Source of the DNA: Canna indica
Taxonomy: Eukaryota; Streptophyta; Magnoliopsida; Zingiberales; Cannaceae
Direction: 5' to 3'
Assembly (NCBI GenBank): GCA_034359265.1
Contig: CP136891.1
Location: forward strand, 50,212,001-50,276,000
DNA: 64,000 nt
Made by a program: the position numbers and the translations under genes. The stretch's first letter is position 1. Every line of letters starts with the position of its first letter. The notes below the pieces were generated by a model. The model had not been told where the DNA came from. It saw nothing but the letters and a program-made list of their open reading frames with translations, and made no database searches. Below, one piece after another: positions 9,943 to 19,719 of this stretch.

Positions 9943-10912
9943 ATGGAAGCATATGATGATGCTGTGATGAGTGGAAGCAGAAGTAACCCGCTGGCAGACG
10001 AGGTCGAGGCCGAGGTCGCGGCCGAGGTAGGGACCGTGCTACCAGCCAGGTGGCTCAGGAGGAGGCAGTGCTTGATCCTAGGGTTGCACTGCTAGAGACT
10101 CAAGTGATGGAGCTGACCGAAGACCTTCGCAGAGAACGGGATGAATTTCGTAAAGAACGGGAGGAGTTCCATAGGGAGCGAGAGGAGCTTCGTAAGGAGC
10201 GGGAGTTGGCGCAGCAGCGGACCCCACCTGTACCACCAGTGGTACCTGCACCGACTGAGGCGGTAGAGCCGATCCAGTCTGGATTCGCGGAGGAGGGCTG
10301 ATTAGAGCCGGTAGTACGCAGCTCATTGTACAAGGTCTTCATAGGGCTGAAGCCGCCAGTATTCACAGGTACAGATCAGGTGGTGGAGGTGACGACATTC
10401 CTAAATGACTGCTCAGAGCTATGCTCGGTTTTGGAGTGTTCCTTAGAGGCGATGGTGCACATAGTCGAGATGCAACTTAGAGGCCCAGCAAAGGAGTGGC
10501 ACCAAGCATGGAGAGCACGCAGGGGGGCTCATGCACCAGCCCCTACATGGAGAGAATTCCGGACTGCTACCATAGAAAAGTACCTACCCAAGAATGTTCG
10601 CGAGAGGCGGGTGAGAGAGTTCGAGCAGCTTCGCTAGACAAGCACCATGACGATGTCGGAGTACGAGATCAAGTTCACACGGTTGTCCCGTTACCACCCA
10701 TCCCTAGTGGTGACTGTGACGGACCGAGTGAGGCAGTTCATGGAGGGTCTGAGGGTACAGATTGGTAGACTGATACACTACACCGAGGACACTACCTTTG
10801 TTCAGGTGGTGGACGAGGTGATGCGGAAGGAAGCCATGGTACCTACCAATCGGCAGGACGGACCAGCTTGGAAGAGGTTTGGGCAGGACCACCAGGAGGA
10901 TAGGTGCACTTA
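9943..10912 (+). pseudogene. Gypsy gag (retrotransposon gag domain), degenerate
   Basis: Starts at ATG 9943. A frameshift at about 10,060-10,090 moves into the frame that runs to 10,911. In-frame stops interrupt it at 10,299-10,301 and 10,635-10,637. A charged, repetitive segment (REEFHREREELRKERE, about 10,130-10,215) suggests an extended coiled coil. The core gag domain follows, with VEMQLRGPAKEWHQAW, TWREFRTATIEKYLP and SEYEIKFTRLSRYHPS, typical of chromovirus gag. The capsid-like protein would package element RNA; this copy cannot make it intact. Confidence 0.8.
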
Positions 10913-11045
10913 GTCTGAGGGTGCCGGCACTGGGGCAGCACGCCTGCAGAGCCAGGGACATGGAAGTTTCAGAGATCGTGCGCGGACAGGACCACCGACA
11001 GCTACTCAGACTACCACTGTACCAGGAGGCCAAAGAGGCGAGGTG

Positions 11046-11372
11046 TCAGAGTGTGGACAATGCGGGAGGAGGCATAGAGTAGTTTGCTATGATCCGAGTA
11101 CATATCAGGAGGGACTGCCCTTTAGGTGGTCAAGTAGCAGCACCACCCGGAGGGAGAGACCCTATGTCGACAGCTTCAGTGGCACAGCAGACTCAAACTC
11201 ATGGGACAGGGCAGCAGCGCTCGGCGGGTCCGGGAAGGCCGCCTACTCGCGTCTTCACATTGACTCCCGAGAACGCGGAGGCGTCAAATGCAGTGGTGTC
11301 AGGTATTATTTCAATTAATGCATTACCTACTCATGCATTGTTTGATCCAAGTGCATCTTGTATTTCATGCAT
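11046..11372 (+). pseudogene. Zinc-knuckle remnant and truncated protease start
   Basis: CGQCGRRHRVVC (about 11,052-11,087) is the gag zinc knuckle. Downstream, VSGIISINALPTHALFDPSAS (11,298-11,360) is the start of the retroviral-type aspartic protease, with the usual FDPGAS changed to FDPSAS. The sequence then jumps to DNA normally found just before the 3' LTR (aaattcgaggatgaa at about 11,481 and the purine tract 11,504-11,516), so all of pol is absent. Confidence 0.7.
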
Positions 11373-11822
11373 GCATGCTTAAATGTTATGTCAGAATGAT
11401 GAACGTTTGAGTAGGATAAGAGAGAGCAGAATAGTACCCGTATCTTTTGATGTCGAGGTGAACCTCTTTCTTCTATTTTAAAATTCGAGGATGAATTTTC
11501 TTTAAGGAGGGAGGGAATTGTAATACCCAAAATCTTAATAGTAATATTTTATTCTTGAGCGGGGGATTGTGGACCCTAGTTAGCGCAGATTAGCGGAAAG
11601 ATTCAGGATTAGACCCGAGCAAGCATTTAATGTAGAAAAAATTAAGGGAAAATTTATTTGTCTTATCTCTGTGATTTAGCATGCTAGGGTGATAGATGGT
11701 CTAGAGGCGAATTTGTTGGTGCAATCGGATCTCGAATCGGTGTTAGATCAGATGAGTTATGGGTTGTTTAAGTCAAATCTCTTAGCTAGGGGTATTTTGG
11801 TCATTTGGACCCAACCGATGTC

Positions 11823-11872
11823 TATAAATTCGACCCTGGGGTGTGCAGCCAGGGGTTATGGAGCCGCACACC
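11823..11872 (+). promoter_or_regulatory. LTR TATA box and leader stem-loop
   Basis: TATAAATT (11,823-11,830), then GGTGTGC (11,840-11,846) pairs with GCACACC (11,866-11,872), with two further G-C pairs inside one mismatch. Confidence 0.6.
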
Positions 11873-12429
11873 ATCCGAGGCAAAGGAGAGGAGAGAGAGG
11901 GCGCCATCGAGGAGGAGGAGCCGTCGGAGCTGGATTTTCGCGAGTTAGTCAGTGTTGATCGGGCGAAGTTCCTACGCGTCTTCTTCTTCCGTTTTCTCTC
12001 TGTCCGGTGAGTGGATTTAAGCCTTCTTTTCTCCAATTCTTGATTCATGTCGATGTTTTTATGTCTCGGGGTTTTCGTCGATTTTTGATGCGTTTTCTCG
12101 TATCGGATCGGAAGTCGGATCGGTCGTCTCTTAATTGAATCATGTGGGTTACCTCATTTTGGAATAAAATATTATTTTTTTCCTTTTCTTTTTTGAGTTT
12201 CTTTTCGCACTGCTTTCATGATATACGTGCTTCCTTTCTTACAGTGCCATAATTCTATTTTATGATTATTTATTTGTGCTGAGTATTCATGATATATGAG
12301 CGTTATTTCTACATATATACATGTATGTGATGGTGATGTATAGCAGGGGGAGGTGGAGGATGAGGTATGCACTTGAGATACCATTTATAACTTGTTGATA
12401 GCACATATTATTCATACTTATACACTTGC

Positions 12430-12760
12430 GTGTGTGGTGTTGTGATGTGCTTGTTGCATTTCCCGGAAGCCTCGTTGGTGAGGGGAGGGTATGCCCCAAA
12501 GAGACAGCGTTGGCCTTATTGTGAATGTCCGGCTGGTGAGGGTAGATCATACCCCAAAGAGACGGTTCGGAGACTCGAGCAGGTGAGGGGAACATATGCC
12601 CCAACAGGCTAGCTCGGAAGAGCTAGTGCCGGTGAGGGGAGGGCATGCCCCAAAGAGACGGCACTGAGGGGAACGTATGCCCCAACGGGCTAGCTCAGGA
12701 GAGCCAATGCCGGTGAGGGGAGGGCATGCCCCAAAGAGACGACACTGAGCTGGGTGGTAG
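12430..12760 (+). repeat. GC-rich minisatellite in LTR
   Basis: Units of roughly 35-70 bp built on 'ggtgaggggagggcatgcc' followed by 'ccaaagagacgg' and, alternately, 'ggctagctc(a/g)gaagag'. At least five imperfect copies are visible. A related but distinct array lies in the LTR at 20.3-20.6 kb. Confidence 0.8.
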
Positions 12761-13497
12761 TTCGACCGCCACCCGTCCGGAGAGCATGCATATGATTGAG
12801 GTGTTGCGTTCATCCTTGGTTATGTTTATATTTATTGATGGATGCTTATACTTATTATTGTGGATATGAGTAGGGTAGAGGATGTGTTACTGATGTTTGT
12901 TCCATCATTTTTAAAGATATTTTATACTTGTTGACGGATGTTGATTTCATGCATACAGATATATTATTGCTGATTTCTTTTGACATTGCTGTTACATTAT
13001 TGATATCGGCTTTTGTGTTTTTATGCATGAGGACTGATTTGGTGAAGTGAGGACTAATCTACTCACTAAGTCCTAGTTGGACTTACCCCTCATTTATGTT
13101 GTTTTTCAACACCTGAGTTAGATCAGAGAGGTACCGAGGTGCAGTAGCGTAGCTGGTGGCAACAGGGTAGCGGGTCTCGTGACATGTTGTGATCGAGGAG
13201 GATACCTGAGTCATTTTAGTGTCTCTTTGAGTTGTTGAGTCGTGTTGACTCGGGTTGTGGTTTCCGTACTTTATTTTATTTGGGGAGTCTTGTTTATTTA
13301 TTTGAACTTCTTTTTTAATAACTTGTTCAGAGTATTCATATTGAGTTTTGGTTTGAGTTGGTTCGTGATGTCATGTCGATTCTTTTCAAAAAAAAAAATC
13401 TTCCATTGTTCAGGTTGTTGTTGTTTTATATGAGTTGGGTTAGGCTTCGGGGTACGTGGCGTATCCTGGCCGGTCATACCGAGTTTGGGGTGTGACA

Positions 13498-13638
13498 AAA
13501 ACTAACCTCTACTATAAGCTTGGGAACTTGTTTAATAGCACCCTTCTCAAATATTGTTTCTACTTTTTGAGGAATAGAAGGGCGTAAAATAGGTGACTGC
13601 ATGCTCCTCCTCTTTATTTCTTCTTCTGCATTTAAGAT
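13498..13638 (-). CDS. Coiled-coil gene exon, 5' half, broken by the gypsy insertion
   Basis: Acceptor CCAACAG (13,639-13,645), frame ILNAEEEIKRRSMQ... to ...PKLIVEVSF, ending exactly at the target-site duplication (13,498-13,502). A GTTAGT at the end (from 13,506) could alternatively be read as a splice donor. Confidence 0.55.
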
Positions 13639-13929
13639 CTGTTGGACAACCAAATATACAGTTCTCATAAAGCAAACATCTTGTTATCTCTTCTATTTCA
13701 GAAGTTATATTTCTCTATGATAATTTCCATGAGTATAATTATTGTGTTTTAAGTATTGCATAATTAGTAGGTGAAAAACACTATCCATGATTGACTCCAA
13801 CAAAAAACATTAGTTGATATCCAAAATTTTCTCAGTTATTCCAGATCCCAACTAATATAAATAAAATGGCATAGCAATTATAATGATAGTAATAAGTAAA
13901 ATAGATAAACAAGTTGGAATGAAGCTTAC

Positions 13930-14040
13930 CTGCTTTAACATTTGGACAAGATTGTGCTTCTTCTCATTCAATACATGCATCTTTTTCTCCAATTCTTGTT
14001 TCCTTTCCTCGTCATTAGCAGCATCGAAATTGTTTCTTGC
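13930..14040 (-). CDS. Coiled-coil gene exon (37 codons)
   Basis: Acceptor CTCCTAG (14,041-14,047), frame ARNNFDAANDEER...VQMLKQ, donor CAG/GTAAGC at 13,929. This is the best-defined exon, with consensus splice sites and strong coiled-coil composition. Confidence 0.65.
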
Positions 14041-14118
14041 CTAGGAGATAGTGTAGTATCAACAAAGTAAACACTTCAATAATCAGCTACTAAACAGTGA
14101 ACTTTAGTCCAACATTAC

Positions 14119-14208
14119 CACGATGCTAGAATGCTTGACAAGACAAACAAGGTGATTGAAGTCCAAAGCATCACCGAAACAAAATAGTCGAGTAAGACAA
14201 CCAGAAGG
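14119..14208 (-). CDS. Coiled-coil gene exon (30 codons)
   Basis: Acceptor GCAG (14,209-14,212), frame PSGCLTRLF...VKHSSIV, donor GTAATG from 14,118. It is phase 0 on both sides, matching its neighbours. Confidence 0.55.
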
Positions 14209-14393
14209 CTGCTACTACTTGTGCAAGAAAAGGTTAAAAAAATACTTGACAAAACCAAGGAACTTAGTCAAAGTGTGCAAAGATTACTACTAGTAACTTT
14301 TCTAAGGCTTCATCCATATATAGTGCAGCGTAAAAAATGTGTTAAAAAGATGCAACTAAAATTTGGAAGATATTATGAAAAAATATGCTAAAC

Positions 14394-14506
14394 AGTCGAC
14401 AAATTTTGAACAAGCATTGGTTGATTTAGCTCATGCGACTTTTGTTGATGTAGCTTTGCTGCAACCTGACTTGCATAGTTCTTCAAGCTCTCTGTAGCAA
14501 ATGGCA
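14394..14506 (-). CDS. Coiled-coil gene exon (37 complete codons)
   Basis: Acceptor GTAG at 14,507-14,510. The first two bases complete a split codon from an unseen upstream exon. The frame runs PFATESLKNYASQ... to ...NLST, and the donor GTTTAG starts at 14,393. Confidence 0.55.
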
Positions 14507-15112
14507 CTACACAATCAAATCATAAATAAAGCTTCCCAATTCAGAAACAAGTTGGAGTTGAAATCATGATCTTTGAATAAACACAAATCACCCAATATAA
14601 ACTTGTATTTATAGCAGGAAAAAGAGGAAAAAAATGGTCAATTCAAATACGAGAGTGATTAATGACTTATTTGAATAAACACAATTTTTATGCTGATGCA
14701 TCCAACCATCATAACTTATTTTAAAGCTCTCACACAACATGACACATGGCATCGAAAGCCCATGCAGCTTCATAATCTACTTAGGACATGTTTTCTGTCT
14801 TCATCTGCCCATTCTCTTCCATCCAAAGTGAAGTTACAAACAATTTCCCCATTCTAGTATCAAACAACAAGCTACAATACAGGAAAATGTTTCAACATGA
14901 ACCGATCTTTATTCGATGAATATTGAAGCATAAATGTGTCATCTTTAAATAAACCGCTAGGTCAAACCAAGTATCAGCACGGTAACTTGCAAATAAGATC
15001 TGCTTTTTCCAAAAATAATCAAAATAAAAAAGCATTGAACGCATGGTGAAATAAATTCGCAAACTTGAAAGAAATGATCCGGGAAAGATGACCCAAGGAG
15101 CTTCTTATGGAT

Positions 15113-15307
15113 CTCCAAGACCAAGGCGACATAGGAGTTGCGACGCTTCTCGAAGGCCTTGAGGCTGAGGAACCCCGCGAGGAGAAGAACGACGCCGGAG
15201 CCCGCACCTCTAGTGAGCGACGCTGTGCTGCCTCGCCGTGCATAGCTGACGATGCCGCCGACGAGGACCAGGAGTCTGTACGGGATCGTGAAGCAAAAGT
15301 CGCGCAC
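15113..15307 (-). pseudogene. Captured first exon of a TMEM14/FAX (fatty acid export) family gene
   Basis: Sixty-five codons read RDFCFTIPYRLLVLVGG...RRGSTASLTRGAGSG...LLLAGFLSLKAFEKRRNSYVALVLE. This matches the start of plant TMEM14-type FAX proteins: DFCFTIPY start, glycine-rich first membrane segment, SLKAFEKRRNS loop. Known members are small four-helix membrane proteins moving fatty acids across plastid or ER membranes. The codon at the expected ATG is GTG, so the start is lost. The sequence after LE is ATCCAT instead of a GT donor, and no later exon (the MGQRY...KIMPAG part) is visible downstream. It lies about 540 bp inside the CACTA right end, in the same orientation as the coiled-coil exons. 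GC-rich composition contrasts with the AT-rich surroundings. Function is unlikely. Confidence 0.75.
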
Positions 15308-15744
15308 CTCTTTTTCACATGAAGCGATGGACGAAGGCTGAGGATTAGGGGAACGGGGAGCGGTTAGGGCGACGGGCGGTGTGGGATAGGGATGGAAAAT
15401 TGATTGAGTAAAAAGAGGGTTGAGGATGAGAGCGGGGTGTGAAAAAAATCGAGGGAAATATAAAAGAGGGTTCCGGTTAATTATTGAGTTTATTTTTATT
15501 TTATTTTTATTTTATTTTATTACAATTATTGATATTATTATAGTTAATATTTTTTATATTATATTTGCTATTATAAGGAAAAAAATTATTTGGAAATATA
15601 TTTATCTTATTATATTTTTTCTTATATTTATATAAAAATATAAGAAAAATATTTTTATATTTGTTAGTTAAGTATATAATTATATAATAGATACCGTCTA
15701 AAACTTTCTTTCTTTTTATTTTTTAATTATTTTAACATCCATGA
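15308..15744. other. Non-coding, extremely AT-rich stretch
   Basis: GC-rich to about 15,390 (probable promoter or leader of the captured FAX exon), then almost pure A/T from about 15,480 to 15,720. No gene. Confidence 0.5.
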
Positions 15745-15850
15745 CACAAAAATTTGCCACAATAAATAGTTCTATGTTTATTGCAAATATATTGTCGCAA
15801 ATAATTGCCACAAACTATCATGACGAAGTTATGGCAAAAATATTGTTGTG
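15745..15850. repeat. Right CACTA subterminal repeats and terminus
   Basis: Contains 'tttgccacaa', 'attgccacaa' and 'atggcaaaaa', and ends TATTGTTGTG, the complement of CACAACAATA. It pairs with the left terminus at 4583. Confidence 0.6.
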
Positions 15851-17833
15851 TATTCACTATTTTGTATGAATTCTTGTCGGATCATCTTGTTTCCTCGTCG
15901 ATTTCTCAAGTCCTAGGGCTGCCGAATCATTGGAAAAGGGGAAGGTCATGCAAAAATTTTTCCCAATTCCCTTGATGGAAGTAAAGCCCTTAGACGACCT
16001 CAAGTTAATGAATGATGTAATCTTCATCGTCGATTTCGCATGTTATGAAGCATGTCTTCCCTAGAACTCCTAGATGTGGCCGAATGAACCCTACACCTCA
16101 TGAAGGGGGTTCGGCCAGGGGTAAGGGAAAGGGGTAAAATAGTCCACTTGATATTAAGATATATCGCAGACGAAGAGTTAGGGGCATAGTTAAAGTCCTC
16201 TTTCACTTTCCTACTCTAAGGGCCATAGCCGAGCAAGGTTTCCCTTGCTCAAGGCTCGGCCAAGCCTAGGGAGGGGGAAAAGGGTGGCTTTATATGGAAA
16301 CTTCCATGGTCATAAGGTTCAAACAATAGAGGTATGACGATACTTAGGAAGAACACTAATCATAGTAAGTAAATTGATTTATTTATGAGATTGTAGGAAT
16401 GCTAGCTTTATGACCATCCTTAGCTCATTAAATCTTTAAATTTTGAAATGATGTATTAGTTTACCATGCTTAGTATTTCATACATTTTTGAATTCATTGC
16501 TACCTTGCCATGCTAGATAAATTATTTCTTATTGAGCTTAATTCAAAAGGTAGTGTAAAGTTGTTATGCGGGAATATTGTGGTTATATATAGTAGATGTT
16601 GTAAAGTTTGCTTACTTTTCTTTAGATTATACATGCTATCCAAAAATGTTCATGGGCGGAATTCCAAGGTCGGTACAACGAATTCCTCACCCAAGGTAGT
16701 ATAGAAGATTAGATAACGTCTAAGACGTCGCGAGACGTTCAGTGTATATATATGGAAACTTAGCTAGGAGATGATATCACTTCTAGGACTTCTAGTAAAC
16801 ATTTTGGAAACCTAGAACTCTTAGGTGCATACATTTTGAAAGGGCGGCATAAATTTGTTGACCCGATAGCCGGATTAGGGCCAGATACGGGCAATGGCCC
16901 GAAGTGTAAAAAAGAAAACCCTAGGACATTTGATTGTGTGATGTGCTTGAGATGGTCCGTTGAGGAGCGTGGAGGTTGGGAATGACCAATGCTCGGCACG
17001 GCCAGTGTTGAGTCTTGAGGTGCACCAGCGGGCCCGCTAGGTGCCAGACCCCAGTTGGGTGGGACTAGCTATCCTTACCCCAGACGGTGTTCGAAGACTA
17101 GTGGACCATCCTAGTCGAAGGCCCGGGATTGTTTGTTTACATCTTGAGATGATGTGGCCGACGACCATTATGATACTACCTGGTATGGTAGGGCCGGTCA
17201 TAGCCGGGACATTTATTCCATAATTAGGCCCAAGGGCTGAATGCCAGAGTCTTGATGGGCCGAGATGGCAGGTTTTCACATATTTGGTTTGTACAGAGTG
17301 ACCCATTGGGGTCAGTAGTCACATTAGAAGTAGTTTACCTCCTTGTATATTCATTGTGTTGCCTTATATGATATGCATGAATAACTGTGGATTATGTGGA
17401 GGTTCGCTAGAGTCACTCACTAAGTCCCAAGTGGACTCACAGTTTATTCTTTGTTTTTGGAGAGCTTGAGCAGTGATATTGACATGTCGACATGGTGCAG
17501 CTGTTGGGCGGGAGGTGGTGTCATATCTCGTAGTGGCGTCCATGAGTCATAGAGCAGTGTCTAGTAGTTGTTGTTTTTTTATTTTCTGCACTGACAGTTG
17601 TATTTGGAAGGAGTTTGTAAAACTTGATACTTGAGACGTTCAGTTATTCGGATGTTGGTTTTCTTACTTTCTTTGAAAATATAAAACTATGAATTTTGAA
17701 AACTTTTAATAAAGTTGTGTTGAGATTTCTTTTATCGATACGTTCTGGTTTTCTTTATGTCAGTGTAGACAGTAGGCTATAGGGCAGGATGTAGGTCCTG
17801 GCCGGTCACACTACCCTCAGTTTGGGTGTGACA
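15851..17833 (+). repeat. Gypsy LTR, 3' part (continuation of 4,221-4,582)
   Basis: Aligns with the gypsy LTRs at 46.3 and 53.5 kb through 'aaggtcatgc', 'gcaccagcgggcccgctaggt', 'gtgggactagctatcc', 'ctagtcgaaggcccg' and the end TTTGGGTGTGACA. The splice-donor region expected near its start appears lost at the CACTA junction. The copia reading frame resumes at about 17,836, so this is a solo LTR within copia. No clean 5-bp duplication is seen (ttgg is shared). Confidence 0.75.
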
Positions 17834-18236
17834 AGTTGGAACTCTAAATATTCTAGGAATTTCAAATCTGGAAAATGTCCTGCTTGTTAAAGGTCTCAAG
17901 GCTAATCTTGTGAGTATAAGCCTGTGTGATCAAAATTAAATGTTCAATTTACCAAAAATAGTTGTAAGGTTCTTGATAAGAATTGTGACTGTATCCGTGA
18001 AGGAAATAGATCTAGAGACAACAACAACAAAATTGTCTATTCTTCTATTTCTCTTTTAGTTGTCTCTTATGATATTAATTTGTGGCATCAACGGTTAGGT
18101 CATGTTAATTACAGAGATCTAAAGAAGCTTGTAAATGCTGAAGCTGTAAGGGGTATTCCTAAACTTTCAAGAGAACCTGAAGCTGTCTGTCATGTTGTCA
18201 AGAGGGAAAACAGACTAGACAGACTCATTTGCATTT
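17834..18236 (+). pseudogene. Copia GAG-pre-integrase region
   Basis: Frame pieces GTLNILGISNLENVLLVKGLKANLVSI and LWHQRLGHVNYRDLKKLVN (about 18,082-18,138) are the protease-to-integrase linker and the His-containing half of the integrase zinc domain in copia polyproteins. The Cys half is degraded and frameshifted at about 18,185. Confidence 0.75.
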
Positions 18237-18795
18237 ACAACTAGTAGCTACCTCTAAACCACTTGAACTTCTTCATTTGGATCTAGTAGGTCCCATGCAG
18301 GTTGAAAGTATTGGTGGTAAAAAATATGTCATTGTCTGTGTAGATGATTTCTCACATTTTACTTGGACAGAATTCCTGAAAGAAAAGTCCAATGCTTTTA
18401 ACACTTTTAAGTCTCTATGTTTGAAACTTCAGAATGAGCAAGAACTCACTATTCCAAAGGTGATCAGAATAAGGAGTGATCATAAAAGAGAATTTGATAA
18501 TATTTCTTTCTCTGAATTTTATGATGAAAACAGTATTCTGTGTGAATTTTTAGCTCCAAAGACTTCTCAACAAAAAGGTGTAGTTGAAAGGAAGAATCAT
18601 ACTATTCAGGAGATGGCTCGAGTTATGCTTAATTCTAAACAAATTTCTGAAAGATTTTGGGTTGAAGCCATCAATACAACTTGCTACATCATAAATCGAG
18701 CCTATCTTAGACCAAAATCTACTAAAACTCCATATAAATTATGGAAAAGTAGAAAATCTAACCTTACTTATTTTCATATTTTCGACAGCAAGTGA
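18229..18795 (+). pseudogene. Copia integrase core
   Basis: Catalytic-core (rve) domain with the D-D-E positions visible: the first Asp in LLHLDLVGPM, the second in IRSDHKREFDN and the Glu in QQKGVVERKNHTIQEMAR, followed by RFWVEAINTTCYIINR and LWKSRKSNLTYFHIFD. In an intact element it inserts the cDNA. The frame is open for 188 codons, then breaks at about 18,795. Confidence 0.85.
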
Positions 18796-18828
18796 TATGT
18801 TCTAAATGATAGGGAATATATTGGAAAA

Positions 18829-19158
18829 ATGCAAATCAAAAGAGACGAAGCCATATTTCTTGGCTATTCCAAAAATAGCAAGGCATACCAAGTCTACAAC
18901 AAGCGAACTGGAACTGTAATGAAATCGCAAAATATGAAGGTTGATGACTCTCAAATATACCAGATCCTGCTGACTGATGAGAAGACAGTCTCAACTATTG
19001 ATAAGACTGCCCAGAATTCTTCCAAGGCCAATGAACAGTCAGTTGAAATTGCTAATTCAACTGACCATGAGACTGATACTGAAGTGGAAGATGAAGAGGA
19101 TGACTTAGAGCTGAAAAGTCTACAAGATCTCTCAAAAATCATCCTCTACAAAATGTAA
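18829..19158 (+). pseudogene. Copia integrase C-terminal region / acidic linker
   Basis: Begins KRDEAIFLGYSKNSKAYQVYNKRT, the integrase C-terminal motif of copia (usually 'FLGYS..SKAYRVFN'), then a long acidic linker (ETDTEVEDEEDDLELK) leading to reverse transcriptase. Frame lost at 19,158. Confidence 0.75.
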
Positions 19159-19259
19159 TTGGAGATGTACATGATGGAGTTAAGCCTAGAAATCAATCCA
19201 AGAAAAATCACAAGGATACGATCACGTATTCTTGCTATGCTTCAACTGTTGAACCTAAA

Positions 19260-19719
19260 AATGTCAAGGAAGCCTTGAAGGATAAATTTTGGATTTCTAC
19301 TATGTAAGAAGAGCTTCAACAGTTTGTCCAAAATGATGTATGGGAAGTTGTCTCAAGACCTGAAAACGTCAATGTTATTCGAACTAAATGGGTGTTTAAG
19401 AACAAGACTGATGAAGCTGGAAACATTGTAAGAAATAAAGCCCATCTTGTTGCTCAAGGCTATAATCAAATTGAAGGTTTGAATTATGATGAAACCTTCA
19501 CACCAGTTGCAAGATTGGAATCCATCAGGTTACTTCTAGCCTTATGTTATTCTATGAAGTTCAAACTATTTCAAATGGATGTTAAGACTGCCTTCCTCAA
19601 TGGAATTCTCGATGAAGAAGTCAATGTTGAACAACCTAAAGGTTTTGAAGACTCTGCTCATCCAGACCATGTGTACAGATTGAAGAAAGCTTTATATGGT
19701 CTTAAACAGGCTCCTAGAG
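19260..19719 (+). pseudogene. Copia reverse transcriptase, N-terminal half
   Basis: Contains the RVT_2 motifs WVFKNKTDEAGNIVRNKAHLVAQGYNQ, NYDETFTPVARLESIRLLLA, FQMDVKTAFLNG and LKKALYGLKQAPR. It is interrupted at 19,719 by a minus-strand LTR. The next conserved residues (AWYERL) follow directly at 22,321. Confidence 0.9.

Larger units (their letters stand above)
8366..13497 (+). mobile_element. Gag-only gypsy LTR retrotransposon (pol deleted), TSD AAAAC
   Basis: Two LTRs (8366-about 9770 and 11,519-13,497) flank a short interior encoding gag and only the first codons of protease before the polypurine tract. Perfect 5-bp duplications AAAAC lie at 8361-8365 and 13,498-13,502. The gag is related to that of the Tekay-type element at 48.9 kb. 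There is no reverse transcriptase, RNase H or integrase, so the element would depend on another for movement. It could be a simple deletion derivative or a member of a gag-only (TR-GAG-like) family. Confidence 0.85.
11519..13497 (+). repeat. Right LTR of the gag-only element
   Basis: Starts TGTAATACCC and ends TGTGACA, 1,979 bp long. It contains a TATA box (11,823), the leader stem-loop (11,840-11,872), a splice-donor consensus CCG/GTGAGTGG at 12,007 and a minisatellite at 12,430-12,760. The intron acceptor seen in related LTRs is degraded here (tttttcaacacctgag near 13,100). Confidence 0.85.
8233..14506 (-). pseudogene. Captured, TE-disrupted gene for an unrecognised coiled-coil protein
   Basis: Minus-strand exons at 14,394-14,506, 14,119-14,208, 13,930-14,040 and from 13,638 downward have AG acceptors and GT donors. 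The three introns between them all sit at phase 0, giving one uninterrupted reading frame of 37+30+37 codons plus the last exon. The predicted product is rich in charged heptad-like sequence (DEERKQELEKKMHVLNEKKH and ILNAEEEIKRR), implying a coiled coil. I do not recognise the family. The last visible exon is cut at codon level by the gypsy element 8366-13,497. On the far side of the target duplication the same frame continues (8323-8360) until a hAT-like MITE at 8233-8322. It sits inside the CACTA element, in the same orientation as the FAX exon upstream. Phase consistency supports a genuine spliced gene ancestor; present function is doubtful. Confidence 0.65.
4583..15850. mobile_element. CACTA-like transposon carrying captured host-gene exons
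   Basis: The left end is CACTACAAAAAAAATTGG at 4583. The right end, read on the minus strand from 15,850, is CACAACAATATTTTTGCC. Both ends are followed by clusters of GTGGCAAA/TTTGCCAC. Gypsy LTR sequence lies on both outer sides, so the element was inserted into an LTR. The cargo is all in minus orientation: a FAX/TMEM14 first exon next to the right end, then phase-compatible exons of a coiled-coil protein gene. No CACTA transposase is visible. The 3-bp flanks (gga / tat) do not match, so the exact right border or later mutation is uncertain. 'Pack-CACTA' is the natural interpretation but is inference. A 5.1-kb gypsy element (8366-13,497) is inserted inside it. Confidence 0.6.

Noticed and set aside
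14957..15112. Extension of the FAX frame beyond codon 65
   Set aside because: The sequence after LE does not resemble the family and reads like intron; treated as exon end with a damaged donor.
17037..17306. Overlapping frames in both strands near 17.1 kb
   Set aside because: Within gypsy LTR; the same segment recurs in the other LTRs without conserved coding.
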